Below, one piece after another: positions 16,795-24,963 of a stretch of 60,205 nt of DNA. The stretch's first letter is position 1. The number at the start of each line of letters is the position of its first letter. The notes under the pieces are model-generated. The model worked only from the letters and a program-made list of their open reading frames with translations, made no database searches and was not told the origin of the DNA. Made by a program: the position numbers and the translations under genes. This DNA is from a virus, in the IMG/VR virus record IMGVR_UViG_3300033183_000125, positions 1 to 60,205 of that record; one strand, written 5' to 3'.

Positions 16795-16803
16795 GAGGGC
16801 AAC

Positions 16804-19014
16804 ATGGCGACTATAAATCTTGGAACAATCGGGTTTACTTACAGAGGGGTGTATGATGCGGCCACAACTTACAGTAAACAGGACATTGTAAAAGAAGGCT
16901 CTGACACATACGTCAGCCTAGTTGACAGCAACACAGGCACAACGCCTGGCACTGACCCTACAAAATGGGAAGTGTTCACTGCTGGCATTGGTCAAGGAAC
17001 TGGCACACCAGCAGGCGGTATTTGGTACTACGATGGTTCAGGGGTGCAAGTTGCCGCGCCTACTGACGCAAATCAAGTTCTCCGCATTGACGAAACCACC
17101 AACTTGCCTGTTTGGACTGCTGACGACCAACGCTCTGGACAACGTGTTGCCAACTTGCCATTCCCAATGACCAACACTTACAGGTTCGGTTTCTGCATTA
17201 TGGAAAACGGTTCATGGAGAAGCTGGGGGTATAACGGTTATGGTCAACAAGGTCATGGAGCGCAAACAGGCAGTAGAAATATGCCCACAAACGCTATCTT
17301 TCCGAAAGATTTTGTAGGAATAAAGCTGTCCAAACGCAAGCTCGTCAACCGTAACAAGAAGACAGTAACCCTCGCTGTAACACAAGGTACAGACGGCGGC
17401 GGCAATCCTATCTTTATTATTGACGGCGTAGATAACCCTAATATCGACATGACTAACGGGAATATTTACAAGTTCGACCAAACAGATAGCACCAACACCG
17501 AAGACCTAGTGTTTGAAGAAAGCACAGATGGCGGCACAACTTGGGCTTCACTAACCATTGCTGACATTGGAGACCGCTTAAAGACAAGTGTTTACACAGC
17601 GCCTGGCCTAACCGTTGGCACAGACCGTGTGACATACATTCGTATCGGCGACAATGAAACTAACATGTATCGTTACGTCGGCTCTACAACTGGCTCTGCT
17701 ATGGGTAACACCATAACCCTGAACAAAAACGGCTTTGTCTACGACTACGAAGACAAGGGCTGGTACTTCATGGCAAGCTACCAAGTAGATAGCGCTATCA
17801 TCGACAACGACGGAAAGCTGTGGACATGGGGTCGCAACAACGTAGGTGAGTGCGGCACTGGCGGCACATCAGTACAGTATTTCCCTTACTGTGCATCAGA
17901 CAACGCATCAAATAGCATCAACGGAAAAAATCTTATTAAGATTGCTAACATGCCCGCAAACGGAACTAGCACTCAAGGTATCCTAGTTCTCGCAGACGAT
18001 GGCACAATCCACTACGCTGGCGATGGCGGCTACGGCTTGCCAGCTAACAGTTCGACTACAGACCAGTACAACTTTGTGCAAGCCAACGTACAGTTGGGTA
18101 TTTACCAAACAGGATCTCTAAACTCTTTCGTAGATGTATGGGGCGGTAACACAGAAGCTGGCTTTGCTATAGCACTTGGTAAGGACGGCACTTTGTACCA
18201 TACAGGGTACACAGGCCACTACACAAAAGGCACTATTGCAAACACCACACAGAACAACACATACACAGCCATTACTAACGTCACTGTCCCTGTAGCAGAA
18301 ATCCTTTGTGTCGTTCCTCGTGGTGTGTGGGTGCGTGACATTAACGGAGACTGCTGGAACTGGGGTTGGGACAACAACTCAAGCTACGCTGGTGCATTGG
18401 GGCGCGGCTCTTATAGCTATTTTGACCCTGCTATTGTATTCACTAATACAGCTAACGGTGACAACTCCGTCTGCGAGGTAATTCACACGGCTTATAGCGA
18501 CAACTATATGTCATCCCTTGTTCGCACAGCAAGCGGTCATCTACACTCATCTGGATACAACGGCTATGGCGGTTGCTTAGACGGCAGTACCTCGGTGAGA
18601 AATACATTCCACAACATCACTACCTATGCCCCGACTGTTGTTTATCCAGGCGACCACGAGCCTACTGGGTATCCATCATTCCCTACCAACATCAAGCGCA
18701 TGGTAATTAGCGGGAATGCGTCGGCACATACATTCCTTTGCCTAACCGACGACGGCGAAGTTTTGGCATGGGGCTACAACGGTCACGGACAAAACGGTTC
18801 TGGCGTAACCACCAATCACTCAGCAAGTGGCCAGTACATGTGCGTGCCGATCCCGAAAGAAGTAATCGACATAGGCGCCTGGGGATACGGTAGCGAAGAG
18901 ACATGCGCCGCACTAACTGAAGACGGCACAATGTACACATGGGGGTATTCAGCGGATGGGTCTATAGGAAACGACAACCAATACAGGTACGGCCCTGTTA
19001 GCTTGATTTTCTAG
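16804..19014 (+). CDS. RCC1-repeat beta-propeller protein, second copy
   Basis: 736 residues. An N-terminal 55-residue domain (TYRGVYDAATTYSKQDIV..) has the pattern of chitin/carbohydrate-binding modules found in tail proteins. RCC1 units follow: SWGYNGYGQQGHG near residue 140, TWGRNNVGECGTGG near 340, SGYNGYGG, AWGYNGHGQNGSG and TWGYSADGSIGND at the end. An insertion of about 150 residues (180-330) interrupts the first and second units. AGAGGG lies upstream of the ATG. Likely trimeric or monomeric receptor-binding protein. Confidence 0.75.
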   Translation: MATINLGTIGFTYRGVYDAATTYSKQDIVKEGSDTYVSLVDSNTGTTPGTDPTKWEVFTAGIGQGTGTPAGGIWYYDGSGVQVAAPTDANQVLRIDETTNLPVWTADDQRSGQRVANLPFPMTNTYRFGFCIMENGSWRSWGYNGYGQQGHGAQTGSRNMPTNAIFPKDFVGIKLSKRKLVNRNKKTVTLAVTQGTDGGGNPIFIIDGVDNPNIDMTNGNIYKFDQTDSTNTEDLVFEESTDGGTTWASLTIADIGDRLKTSVYTAPGLTVGTDRVTYIRIGDNETNMYRYVGSTTGSAMGNTITLNKNGFVYDYEDKGWYFMASYQVDSAIIDNDGKLWTWGRNNVGECGTGGTSVQYFPYCASDNASNSINGKNLIKIANMPANGTSTQGILVLADDGTIHYAGDGGYGLPANSSTTDQYNFVQANVQLGIYQTGSLNSFVDVWGGNTEAGFAIALGKDGTLYHTGYTGHYTKGTIANTTQNNTYTAITNVTVPVAEILCVVPRGVWVRDINGDCWNWGWDNNSSYAGALGRGSYSYFDPAIVFTNTANGDNSVCEVIHTAYSDNYMSSLVRTASGHLHSSGYNGYGGCLDGSTSVRNTFHNITTYAPTVVYPGDHEPTGYPSFPTNIKRMVISGNASAHTFLCLTDDGEVLAWGYNGHGQNGSGVTTNHSASGQYMCVPIPKEVIDIGAWGYGSEETCAALTEDGTMYTWGYSADGSIGNDNQYRYGPVSLIF

Positions 19015-19024
19015 GAGAGTTTCA

Positions 19025-19276
19025 GTGACCCAAGTAACAATGACAAAACTTGAGTTAGAGCAACTCGTCGAGCGTTCCGCTCGACGTGGTGCAAAAGAAG
19101 CTCTGGCTAGTATTGGACTGCACGACGAAGATGCTGGAAAGGATATACACGACTTGCGTCAGCTTATTGATGGATGGCGCGACGTAAAAAAGTCCGTCGT
19201 CAACACATTCGTCAAGTGGCTCGTGCTTGTAATTCTTGGTATACTCTCAGTAGGGGCTTGGACTAAATTTGACTAA
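19025..19276 (+). CDS. Small membrane-anchored phage protein
   Basis: 83 residues starting with GTG, with AGGAGAG 3-9 bases upstream. Residues 1-60 are helical and charged; the C-terminus has one membrane span (WLVLVILGILSVGAW). This shape is common among phage holin-like or spanin-like proteins and resembles a domain of unknown function found in phages. It overlaps the next gene by 8 bases. It lies far from the lysis genes, so a structural or anti-superinfection role is also possible. Confidence 0.6.
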   Translation: MTQVTMTKLELEQLVERSARRGAKEALASIGLHDEDAGKDIHDLRQLIDGWRDVKKSVVNTFVKWLVLVILGILSVGAWTKFD

Positions 19277-19538
19277 ACAAGAAGAAGCAAGGGTTCTTGA
19301 AGAACTCCTGTCTTCCAACGGATGGGGTATCCTCCAGCGGAAGATGCAAGACGAAATTCTCTCAGCGGCTTACCAACTAGCTGAAAACAAACAGCTATCC
19401 GTTGATGAGATAAACTTCCGTCGTGGCGCAATGTGGGCGGCGCGTCGGATGATCGAACTGCCAACTAATATTAAGATGATTATTGAAAACGAGTTGCTGA
19501 TGGAAGCGGCAACGGAGGCAGAACTTAAAAAGCAATAG
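19269..19538 (+). CDS. Small hypothetical protein before the scaffold
   Basis: 89 residues from a TTG at 19269 that overlaps the previous gene by 8 bases; no better start is visible. Helical, with an RRGAMWAARRMIELP segment. Its position between membrane protein and scaffold suggests head assembly, but nothing specific is recognised. Confidence 0.6.
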   Translation: MTKQEEARVLEELLSSNGWGILQRKMQDEILSAAYQLAENKQLSVDEINFRRGAMWAARRMIELPTNIKMIIENELLMEAATEAELKKQ

Positions 19539-19588
19539 AGCGCTACGGCCCTCACAGATAAGCCCGCTACGGCTGGCAGGAGAACAAA

Positions 19589-20668
19589 ATGGCTACTGAA
19601 CAAGATAAAGCCTTAATCGACCAGATGGCTGGTCAAAAACTCGGTGACGCAAACGCACAAGCTGGCGGACAACAAGTGCCACAGCAACAGGCGGATACGC
19701 CACCAGAACCAAAGGATGCACCGCCAACAGACCAAGAAAAGGCGCAGGCGGCATTATCCCCCACTACAGAAGCTGACAACTCTCTGGAGCAGAGCGTCAA
19801 GATGTTTGAAGTGGACTTCGACGGTCAGAAGCGCAACCTAACAGAAGCGCAGATCCGCGAAACATTTAATCGCTACCGCGACTTAAACTACCGACATGCC
19901 AATGAGATCAAGCCTATTGAACCTGCTGTGAAATTTGTGCAGGACATTATGGCTCGTGCAAGGCAAAGCGGTAAGGACATAAGCGGCGACGATATGGCTC
20001 AGTTCTTACAAGCCGCTACACAGGCGTTTGTAAGCAACCCGACTATGGGTGGTCAAAAAGATCCTACCCCAGATAGTCAAGGACAGCGTGTAACCAGTCA
20101 GCGCAACTTGCAATCTGAAATCGAAGACCAGATTAGGCGTTGGGAGGAAGAAAACGCTGTAACCTTACCCCCTATGTACCGCGATGGCTTTGCCCAGTTG
20201 CAAGCAATGCAACAGGAAAATGCTCAGTTGCGCCAAACTATGAACCAGTTTTTGGCATCAGCGCAGGGAATTAACCAAGATGCGGCGAAGGCCGCTATGA
20301 CTGCTGAACAGAACCAGCAACAGGCATACCGCACAACAGCGGCAAACAACCTGAACAGCGCCCAGCAAAAATATGGGCTACCAGACGCAGACGAAGACGA
20401 TTTCTTTAACTTCGCCTTCGAGCGTGGCTTCACCATCGAAGACTTCATTGACCGCGACCTGACTGAAAAAGTTATGGGAGACTTCGCCGCAGTCAAAAAC
20501 ACGCCTGAGATGGAAAGACTACGTAGCCTTGCACAACGTCGTCAGGCGTATACTGGCGCTAACTCATCCTCCCCAGGCTCGCCAGGCACTACGGCCAAGC
20601 CAAATGCCGACCAAGAATTTATGAACACGGTGGCAGAAGCGGCGATGCGAAAACGAAATATGTTATAA
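19589..20668 (+). CDS. Putative scaffolding protein
   Basis: 359 residues, rich in Gln, Ala, Asp and Glu, with a disordered N-terminal 60 residues (QQQADTPPEPKDAPPTD) and long helical stretches afterwards. This composition and the location immediately before the major capsid gene are typical of internal scaffolds that shape the procapsid and then leave. AGGAG lies upstream of the ATG. A terminator follows. Confidence 0.75.
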   Translation: MATEQDKALIDQMAGQKLGDANAQAGGQQVPQQQADTPPEPKDAPPTDQEKAQAALSPTTEADNSLEQSVKMFEVDFDGQKRNLTEAQIRETFNRYRDLNYRHANEIKPIEPAVKFVQDIMARARQSGKDISGDDMAQFLQAATQAFVSNPTMGGQKDPTPDSQGQRVTSQRNLQSEIEDQIRRWEEENAVTLPPMYRDGFAQLQAMQQENAQLRQTMNQFLASAQGINQDAAKAAMTAEQNQQQAYRTTAANNLNSAQQKYGLPDADEDDFFNFAFERGFTIEDFIDRDLTEKVMGDFAAVKNTPEMERLRSLAQRRQAYTGANSSSPGSPGTTAKPNADQEFMNTVAEAAMRKRNML

Positions 20669-20675
20669 ATATAAT

Positions 20676-20710
20676 AAAGGGGGACGACAGGGGTTCCCCT
20701 TTCTTATTTA
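20676..20710 (+). terminator. Terminator after scaffold gene
   Basis: AAAGGGG (20676-20682) pairs with CCCCTTT (20696-20702) and is followed by CTTATTTA. It probably separates scaffold from capsid transcription, at least partly. Confidence 0.6.
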
Positions 20711-20794
20711 ATGAGATTGTACAGCCGACGCTACGGCCTCACACAAGCTGTGCAAAAGGGTAAAACAAGAACCATCGTGCTGTACGCAGAGAGT

Positions 20795-20823
20795 TTGTAG
20801 TAGCCCAACCGACATCTTATGTA
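20795..20823 (+). promoter_or_regulatory. Candidate promoter of the major capsid gene
   Basis: TTGTAG (20795-20800) and TATGTA (20818-20823) are 17 bases apart, about 28 bases before the capsid ATG. With terminators on both sides of the capsid gene this would make it an independent unit. Consensus match only. Confidence 0.4.
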
Positions 20824-20851
20824 ACCATCTAGCAAGTCTAAGGAGATAGAT

Positions 20852-22030
20852 ATGACTGCTATTACTGGATTGCGTGGGACTGGTCAGTTTACTACCGACT
20901 TCCGTCCTACTAACTACCGTGAATTATTCACGCTTTTGGAACCAAACGGTACTGCGCCACTTCAGGCTCTGCTTTCAATGGCAGGCTCAGAAAGCACAGA
21001 TGACCCTAAGTACAACCACTTCCGCGATGAGTTGCCTGACCGCACTCTGACTGTTGACGGTGCTATTGCATCACCTTCAACGAGTTCTGTCGTAGTCGAT
21101 GCCGACGACGATGAGAGCTTCGTTGTAGCTGGCGCGATCCTCCAGAACCAGTCAACTGGTGAAATCATGCACGCAACCGCTGATGCCAACACCACAACAC
21201 ACACACTGACTGTTACTCGTAACATCGGTGGTACTAGCCACAACATTGCTGATGGCGACGTACTGGTGATTGCTGGCTTTGCGGATCAGGAAGGTGGCAC
21301 TAGCCCAACAGCTATTAGCTTCGACCCAACTCTTGATTACAACTATACGCAAATCTTCAAGACTGCCGTACAGGTTACAGGCACATTGCAGAACACCTAC
21401 TTGCGTACAGGTGATAAAGAGCAAGAAGCTCTTACCAAAGCTCTCAAGTTGCACATGGGCGACATTGAGCGGGCTATGTTCTTCGGCGTTCGCAACGAAG
21501 CTAACGGCTCGACTGCTTCACCAACCCGCTACACTGGCGGTCTGCAAAGCATGATCACCAGCGTAACCGACGGTGCAACATTCGGCGCATCAGCAAACGT
21601 GATTACTGAAAAAGAGTTTGACCGTCTGTTGATCGAAGACATCTTCGCTTATGGTTCATCTGAAAAAGTTGCTTTCTGCGGCGCTCGCGTAATCTCCAAC
21701 TTGATGGAGATCGGCAAGAACCGTTGGCAACCAACTCAGATCGACAACGCTTACGGCGTTTCACTGACCCGCTACACCACATACGCTGGTGATCTGCTGG
21801 TGTACATGCACCCAATGTTCCGTCAGACAGGCTTGTCTGAAGAAATGTTCGTTTTGGACATGGCTGAACTGAAGTACCGCTACCTGCAAGGCCGCGATAC
21901 CCAGCTTGTCCGCGACATTCAGACACCTGATTTCGACGGCGTGAAGCACATGTACATGACAGAGTGCGGCCTAGAAATGACCCAAGCTAAAGTACACCAC
22001 CGCATCAAAGGCTGGAACGCTGTTAGCTAA
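20852..22030 (+). CDS. Major capsid protein
   Basis: 392 residues, similar in length and pattern to the SU10-type (DUF5309-like) HK97-fold capsid proteins: the N-terminal TDFRPTNYRELFTLL, a beta-rich insertion around residues 60-130, the helix EALTKALKLHMGDIERAMFFG and a final domain with AGDLLVYMHPMF. A strong AAGGAGAT ribosome binding site precedes it. It is flanked by its own promoter and a strong terminator, as expected for the most abundant virion protein. Confidence 0.9.
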   Translation: MTAITGLRGTGQFTTDFRPTNYRELFTLLEPNGTAPLQALLSMAGSESTDDPKYNHFRDELPDRTLTVDGAIASPSTSSVVVDADDDESFVVAGAILQNQSTGEIMHATADANTTTHTLTVTRNIGGTSHNIADGDVLVIAGFADQEGGTSPTAISFDPTLDYNYTQIFKTAVQVTGTLQNTYLRTGDKEQEALTKALKLHMGDIERAMFFGVRNEANGSTASPTRYTGGLQSMITSVTDGATFGASANVITEKEFDRLLIEDIFAYGSSEKVAFCGARVISNLMEIGKNRWQPTQIDNAYGVSLTRYTTYAGDLLVYMHPMFRQTGLSEEMFVLDMAELKYRYLQGRDTQLVRDIQTPDFDGVKHMYMTECGLEMTQAKVHHRIKGWNAVS

Positions 22031-22069
22031 GTCATAGGGACGACTGTAATGTCCTAAACCACATACACT

Positions 22070-22094
22070 AAGGGCGGGGCAACCCGCCCTTTTT
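22070..22094 (+). terminator. Strong terminator after major capsid gene
   Basis: AAGGGCGGG (22070-22078) pairs with CCCGCCCTT (22083-22091) around a GCAA loop, followed by a T run. Classical rho-independent terminator. Confidence 0.9.
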
Positions 22095-22111
22095 GTATTT
22101 GGAGCAAGTTG

Positions 22112-22405
22112 ATGGCAGTAATTAAACCAGTAGATAAGGTAGCGGCGGTCAAAGCTGTGAAGAAGACTTTGGCAGAAAAGGCAAAGCCCGCACCTAAAAA
22201 CGAACAACGTAAAGACAACCAGCTATACGTCTCATCAGACGAGGAAGTGGTAAAGCTGGAAATGGTTGTCAGAGGTGAGCGGTATCGCTCTTACTGGGAC
22301 GAAGAGCGCGAACATCTCTTTTTCTCTATCAGGCCAGAACACATTGAAGCATTTGAAATGCACACATGGTTCGTAAGAGGTCGCTTCGTCAGACACGAGG
22401 GGTAA
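22112..22405 (+). CDS. Small hypothetical protein after capsid
   Basis: 97 residues from the ATG at 22112 with GGAG 7 bases upstream; a TTG at 22109 is also open. A basic Lys/Ala-rich head (about residues 10-35) is followed by a compact domain with RGERYRSYWDEEREHLFFSI. Position suggests a minor head or completion protein. Not recognised. Confidence 0.6.
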   Translation: MAVIKPVDKVAAVKAVKKTLAEKAKPAPKNEQRKDNQLYVSSDEEVVKLEMVVRGERYRSYWDEEREHLFFSIRPEHIEAFEMHTWFVRGRFVRHEG

Positions 22406-22408
22406 AAC

Positions 22409-23050
22409 ATGGCTATCGAAGTCCCACGCACTTATGACAAAATCGCTGGCGACAGACCAGCCAATACCGACGTAAAACACTACGACCCAGGTACTGGCCG
22501 AACAGACATGCCAGGCGCACGAGACTTGCGTGATACTCTTGATGCCAATACCAAAAACGATATTGAGCAGAAGTGGCGTGAGCATTGGGACGGTAAAGAA
22601 GGCCGTAACCGTTACTCAGTCAACAACCCGCATCTCTCTGAGCCGTACTCAAACCTAGAGGCACTGATCTTCCAAGCGCTACGTCGTTATGGTGACATGC
22701 ACCCAGGCACAGTTGACGGCGAAGTTATGATGATGTTCGTCGAATTTGCCAATCTCGTGATCGAAGACTTGCGTGGCCATCCTTACTGGGATAACCCAGA
22801 AATTGATTACTACACGCATCCGTCAGAACAACGCGAGATACCAGATAGCGTCATAGTGTCTGGTCTCTTGTACCACTATTCAGTCCAGCAACAGTCCAAC
22901 AAGATTGAGGCGTATGGGCCAATGTATTTCAAGATGATGAACCGCATCCTATTCCAGCGCAAGTTTGGCTCTGGCAAAATTGAGGTTTCTCCTATGGATA
23001 AATCGCAAGCCCCAAGCGGGACGCAGGGATACGACGCTAGGAGACGTTAA
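22409..23050 (+). CDS. Putative head-tail adaptor (tail tubular A-like)
   Basis: 213 residues. Helical, acidic, with YSNLEALIFQALRRYGDMHPG and a LIEDLRGHPYWDNPEI segment. Its position between capsid gene and the nozzle-like protein matches gp11-type adaptor rings of podoviruses, which sit under the portal. Its stop overlaps the next start by one base. The assignment rests mainly on gene order. Confidence 0.6.
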   Translation: MAIEVPRTYDKIAGDRPANTDVKHYDPGTGRTDMPGARDLRDTLDANTKNDIEQKWREHWDGKEGRNRYSVNNPHLSEPYSNLEALIFQALRRYGDMHPGTVDGEVMMMFVEFANLVIEDLRGHPYWDNPEIDYYTHPSEQREIPDSVIVSGLLYHYSVQQQSNKIEAYGPMYFKMMNRILFQRKFGSGKIEVSPMDKSQAPSGTQGYDARRR

Positions 23051-24963
23051 TGTCTACTACTTATGCGCCTTCAGGCGTTAAGACCAAAGTATACCCTTAC
23101 GAGGATTTCCAGGGCATTGACGCATCACGCGACAAAGGCGCTTTGGACACTGGTCAGAAGCAACACTTGTTGGACATATCCAACGGCTTCGCTGATTGGC
23201 GAGGCTCTATCGTGCGTGACCCAGGCGCTACACAGCGCACACCTGGCGACGCCGTTATAACACATGTTACATTCTTTGGTAGAGATCTGGCCGTATGGGC
23301 GCAGAAAGACGGCGGCGGCACAAGTCTAAAGTCTGAGAGATCCATTGATAACCCACAGAGAACTATTGAGGTCGAGTGGGATCCAGTTACGCAAACCATA
23401 GTTGATGACACAACAGGTAACGCAAGGCCGACAAGCACTTTCAGATACTACGATGTTTTGTTTAAAGACATCCCGAATTACCCAGACATGACATCTCTTG
23501 CATGGGGAGATGACGCGACAGGAACGCCCGTTTATGTGCTTCGCATAGCCGTAGACAACGCAGAAGTTCTTGTACCCACAGACGATGGTGGGTCTCCAGC
23601 CACGATAGAAGTAGCTGTAGATGAAGTCTTTAACAGGGTAACTGTTTCTTCAAGCGGGTCAGCCGCTGGCGACCTTACATACTTCAACGATTTTTTAGAC
23701 GCACAGTCTATAGACTACTATCTGTACGCAAACAGAACAGACGTGAAGCCACAGTCTAACGGACACGAGGCTTTTGAGGTTTACCCGCAGACATCAATCG
23801 TCACATCAACCATCTTCAATAACAAGGTGGTTTTCGCTTCACGCGACTACCCTATGTATACATACGACGGTTTCAAGTTCGAGCAAATTGAGGCAGACAG
23901 TGACCCACGACCAGCTTACGTAGTCGCTGTGCAGAGACGACTTGCAACTGCTGGACAGCCAGGTCGGCGGACGCTCATAGACTTTAGTCGTGTGGATAAG
24001 GAAGACATCTACACCTTAGACGAAGACCCAGCCGCAGTTCAGGTTACACAAGCCTCAGACATCGACGTGGCCAACGTGATTGGCACAGCCGACGAAATCC
24101 GTGGGCTAGGCGTGTTCGAGAACAGCCGCCTTGCCGTGTTCACGTTTGACCAAACACTTGTATATCAACTGCACCCTGACTACACGCTTTGGCAGATTGA
24201 CGATAAAGCAAACATCAAAGTGGGCACTATCTCGCACAACACCATTTGCCAGGCTGGCGCTGACCTTTTGTTCTGTTCACGGGATGGGGTTCACTCTCTA
24301 CGTCGTTCAGAGACAAACGGTGTGACCATCTTTACCATTCCCATGTCTAACAAGATTGACTTGCTATACCGCTCATACGTCAGGAGCGTGGATGATACTG
24401 AGCAAATATCTGCATACTTTGACCAAGACGAAGGCCAGTACCACATATACTTCCCAATATCTGACCTGATTTCCAAGAGGCTTACACTAACCCTCAACCC
24501 AATGGCGGGTGGAGAAAGTAAGTGGTCTTCAGGAGACTTCCTGAATGTACGTTGTGGGAAGACGCTTGGAGGCGTGACGCTTCTCGGCACACCTGGCGGC
24601 GTATGGGAGCAAAACAAAGTCGAAGAGGTTGTCGAATACAGCCCAGAGATGGTGGTTACTACACCTATCTTGTGGCAAGGCGCTATCAACGACATAAAGG
24701 AAAGTTACAGTTTCATCCTGCAAGCAACTGGTAAAGGTGAGCTACAGGTGGAAGCCTTCGATGAGCGTGGAAGATATATGTCATCCATGCAGTTCCTCAT
24801 CGAAGATGACGGGGTGGACGACAAATTCCCCGATGTCCCGTTAAGTAGACAGTATGAAAGGAAGTTCGAGCATCGTTATCGTGGGGTGCAGTTCCGCTTT
24901 ACTACAAGAGGTAAGGGGCTTCTAAAAATAATTGGCTTTGCCGTTACAGTGAGGACAGGATAA
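23050..24963 (+). CDS. Putative tail nozzle/stabilisation protein
   Basis: 637 residues, beta-rich, opening with YPYEDFQGIDASRDKGALDT and a FADWRGSIVRDPG segment typical of podovirus nozzle (gp12-like, stabilisation) proteins. Many beta strands and several WGDD/VWEQ turns suggest a propeller-like body. It is followed directly by the tail fibre gene, as in related phages. Forms the distal tail tube in the known family. Confidence 0.7.
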   Translation: MSTTYAPSGVKTKVYPYEDFQGIDASRDKGALDTGQKQHLLDISNGFADWRGSIVRDPGATQRTPGDAVITHVTFFGRDLAVWAQKDGGGTSLKSERSIDNPQRTIEVEWDPVTQTIVDDTTGNARPTSTFRYYDVLFKDIPNYPDMTSLAWGDDATGTPVYVLRIAVDNAEVLVPTDDGGSPATIEVAVDEVFNRVTVSSSGSAAGDLTYFNDFLDAQSIDYYLYANRTDVKPQSNGHEAFEVYPQTSIVTSTIFNNKVVFASRDYPMYTYDGFKFEQIEADSDPRPAYVVAVQRRLATAGQPGRRTLIDFSRVDKEDIYTLDEDPAAVQVTQASDIDVANVIGTADEIRGLGVFENSRLAVFTFDQTLVYQLHPDYTLWQIDDKANIKVGTISHNTICQAGADLLFCSRDGVHSLRRSETNGVTIFTIPMSNKIDLLYRSYVRSVDDTEQISAYFDQDEGQYHIYFPISDLISKRLTLTLNPMAGGESKWSSGDFLNVRCGKTLGGVTLLGTPGGVWEQNKVEEVVEYSPEMVVTTPILWQGAINDIKESYSFILQATGKGELQVEAFDERGRYMSSMQFLIEDDGVDDKFPDVPLSRQYERKFEHRYRGVQFRFTTRGKGLLKIIGFAVTVRTG

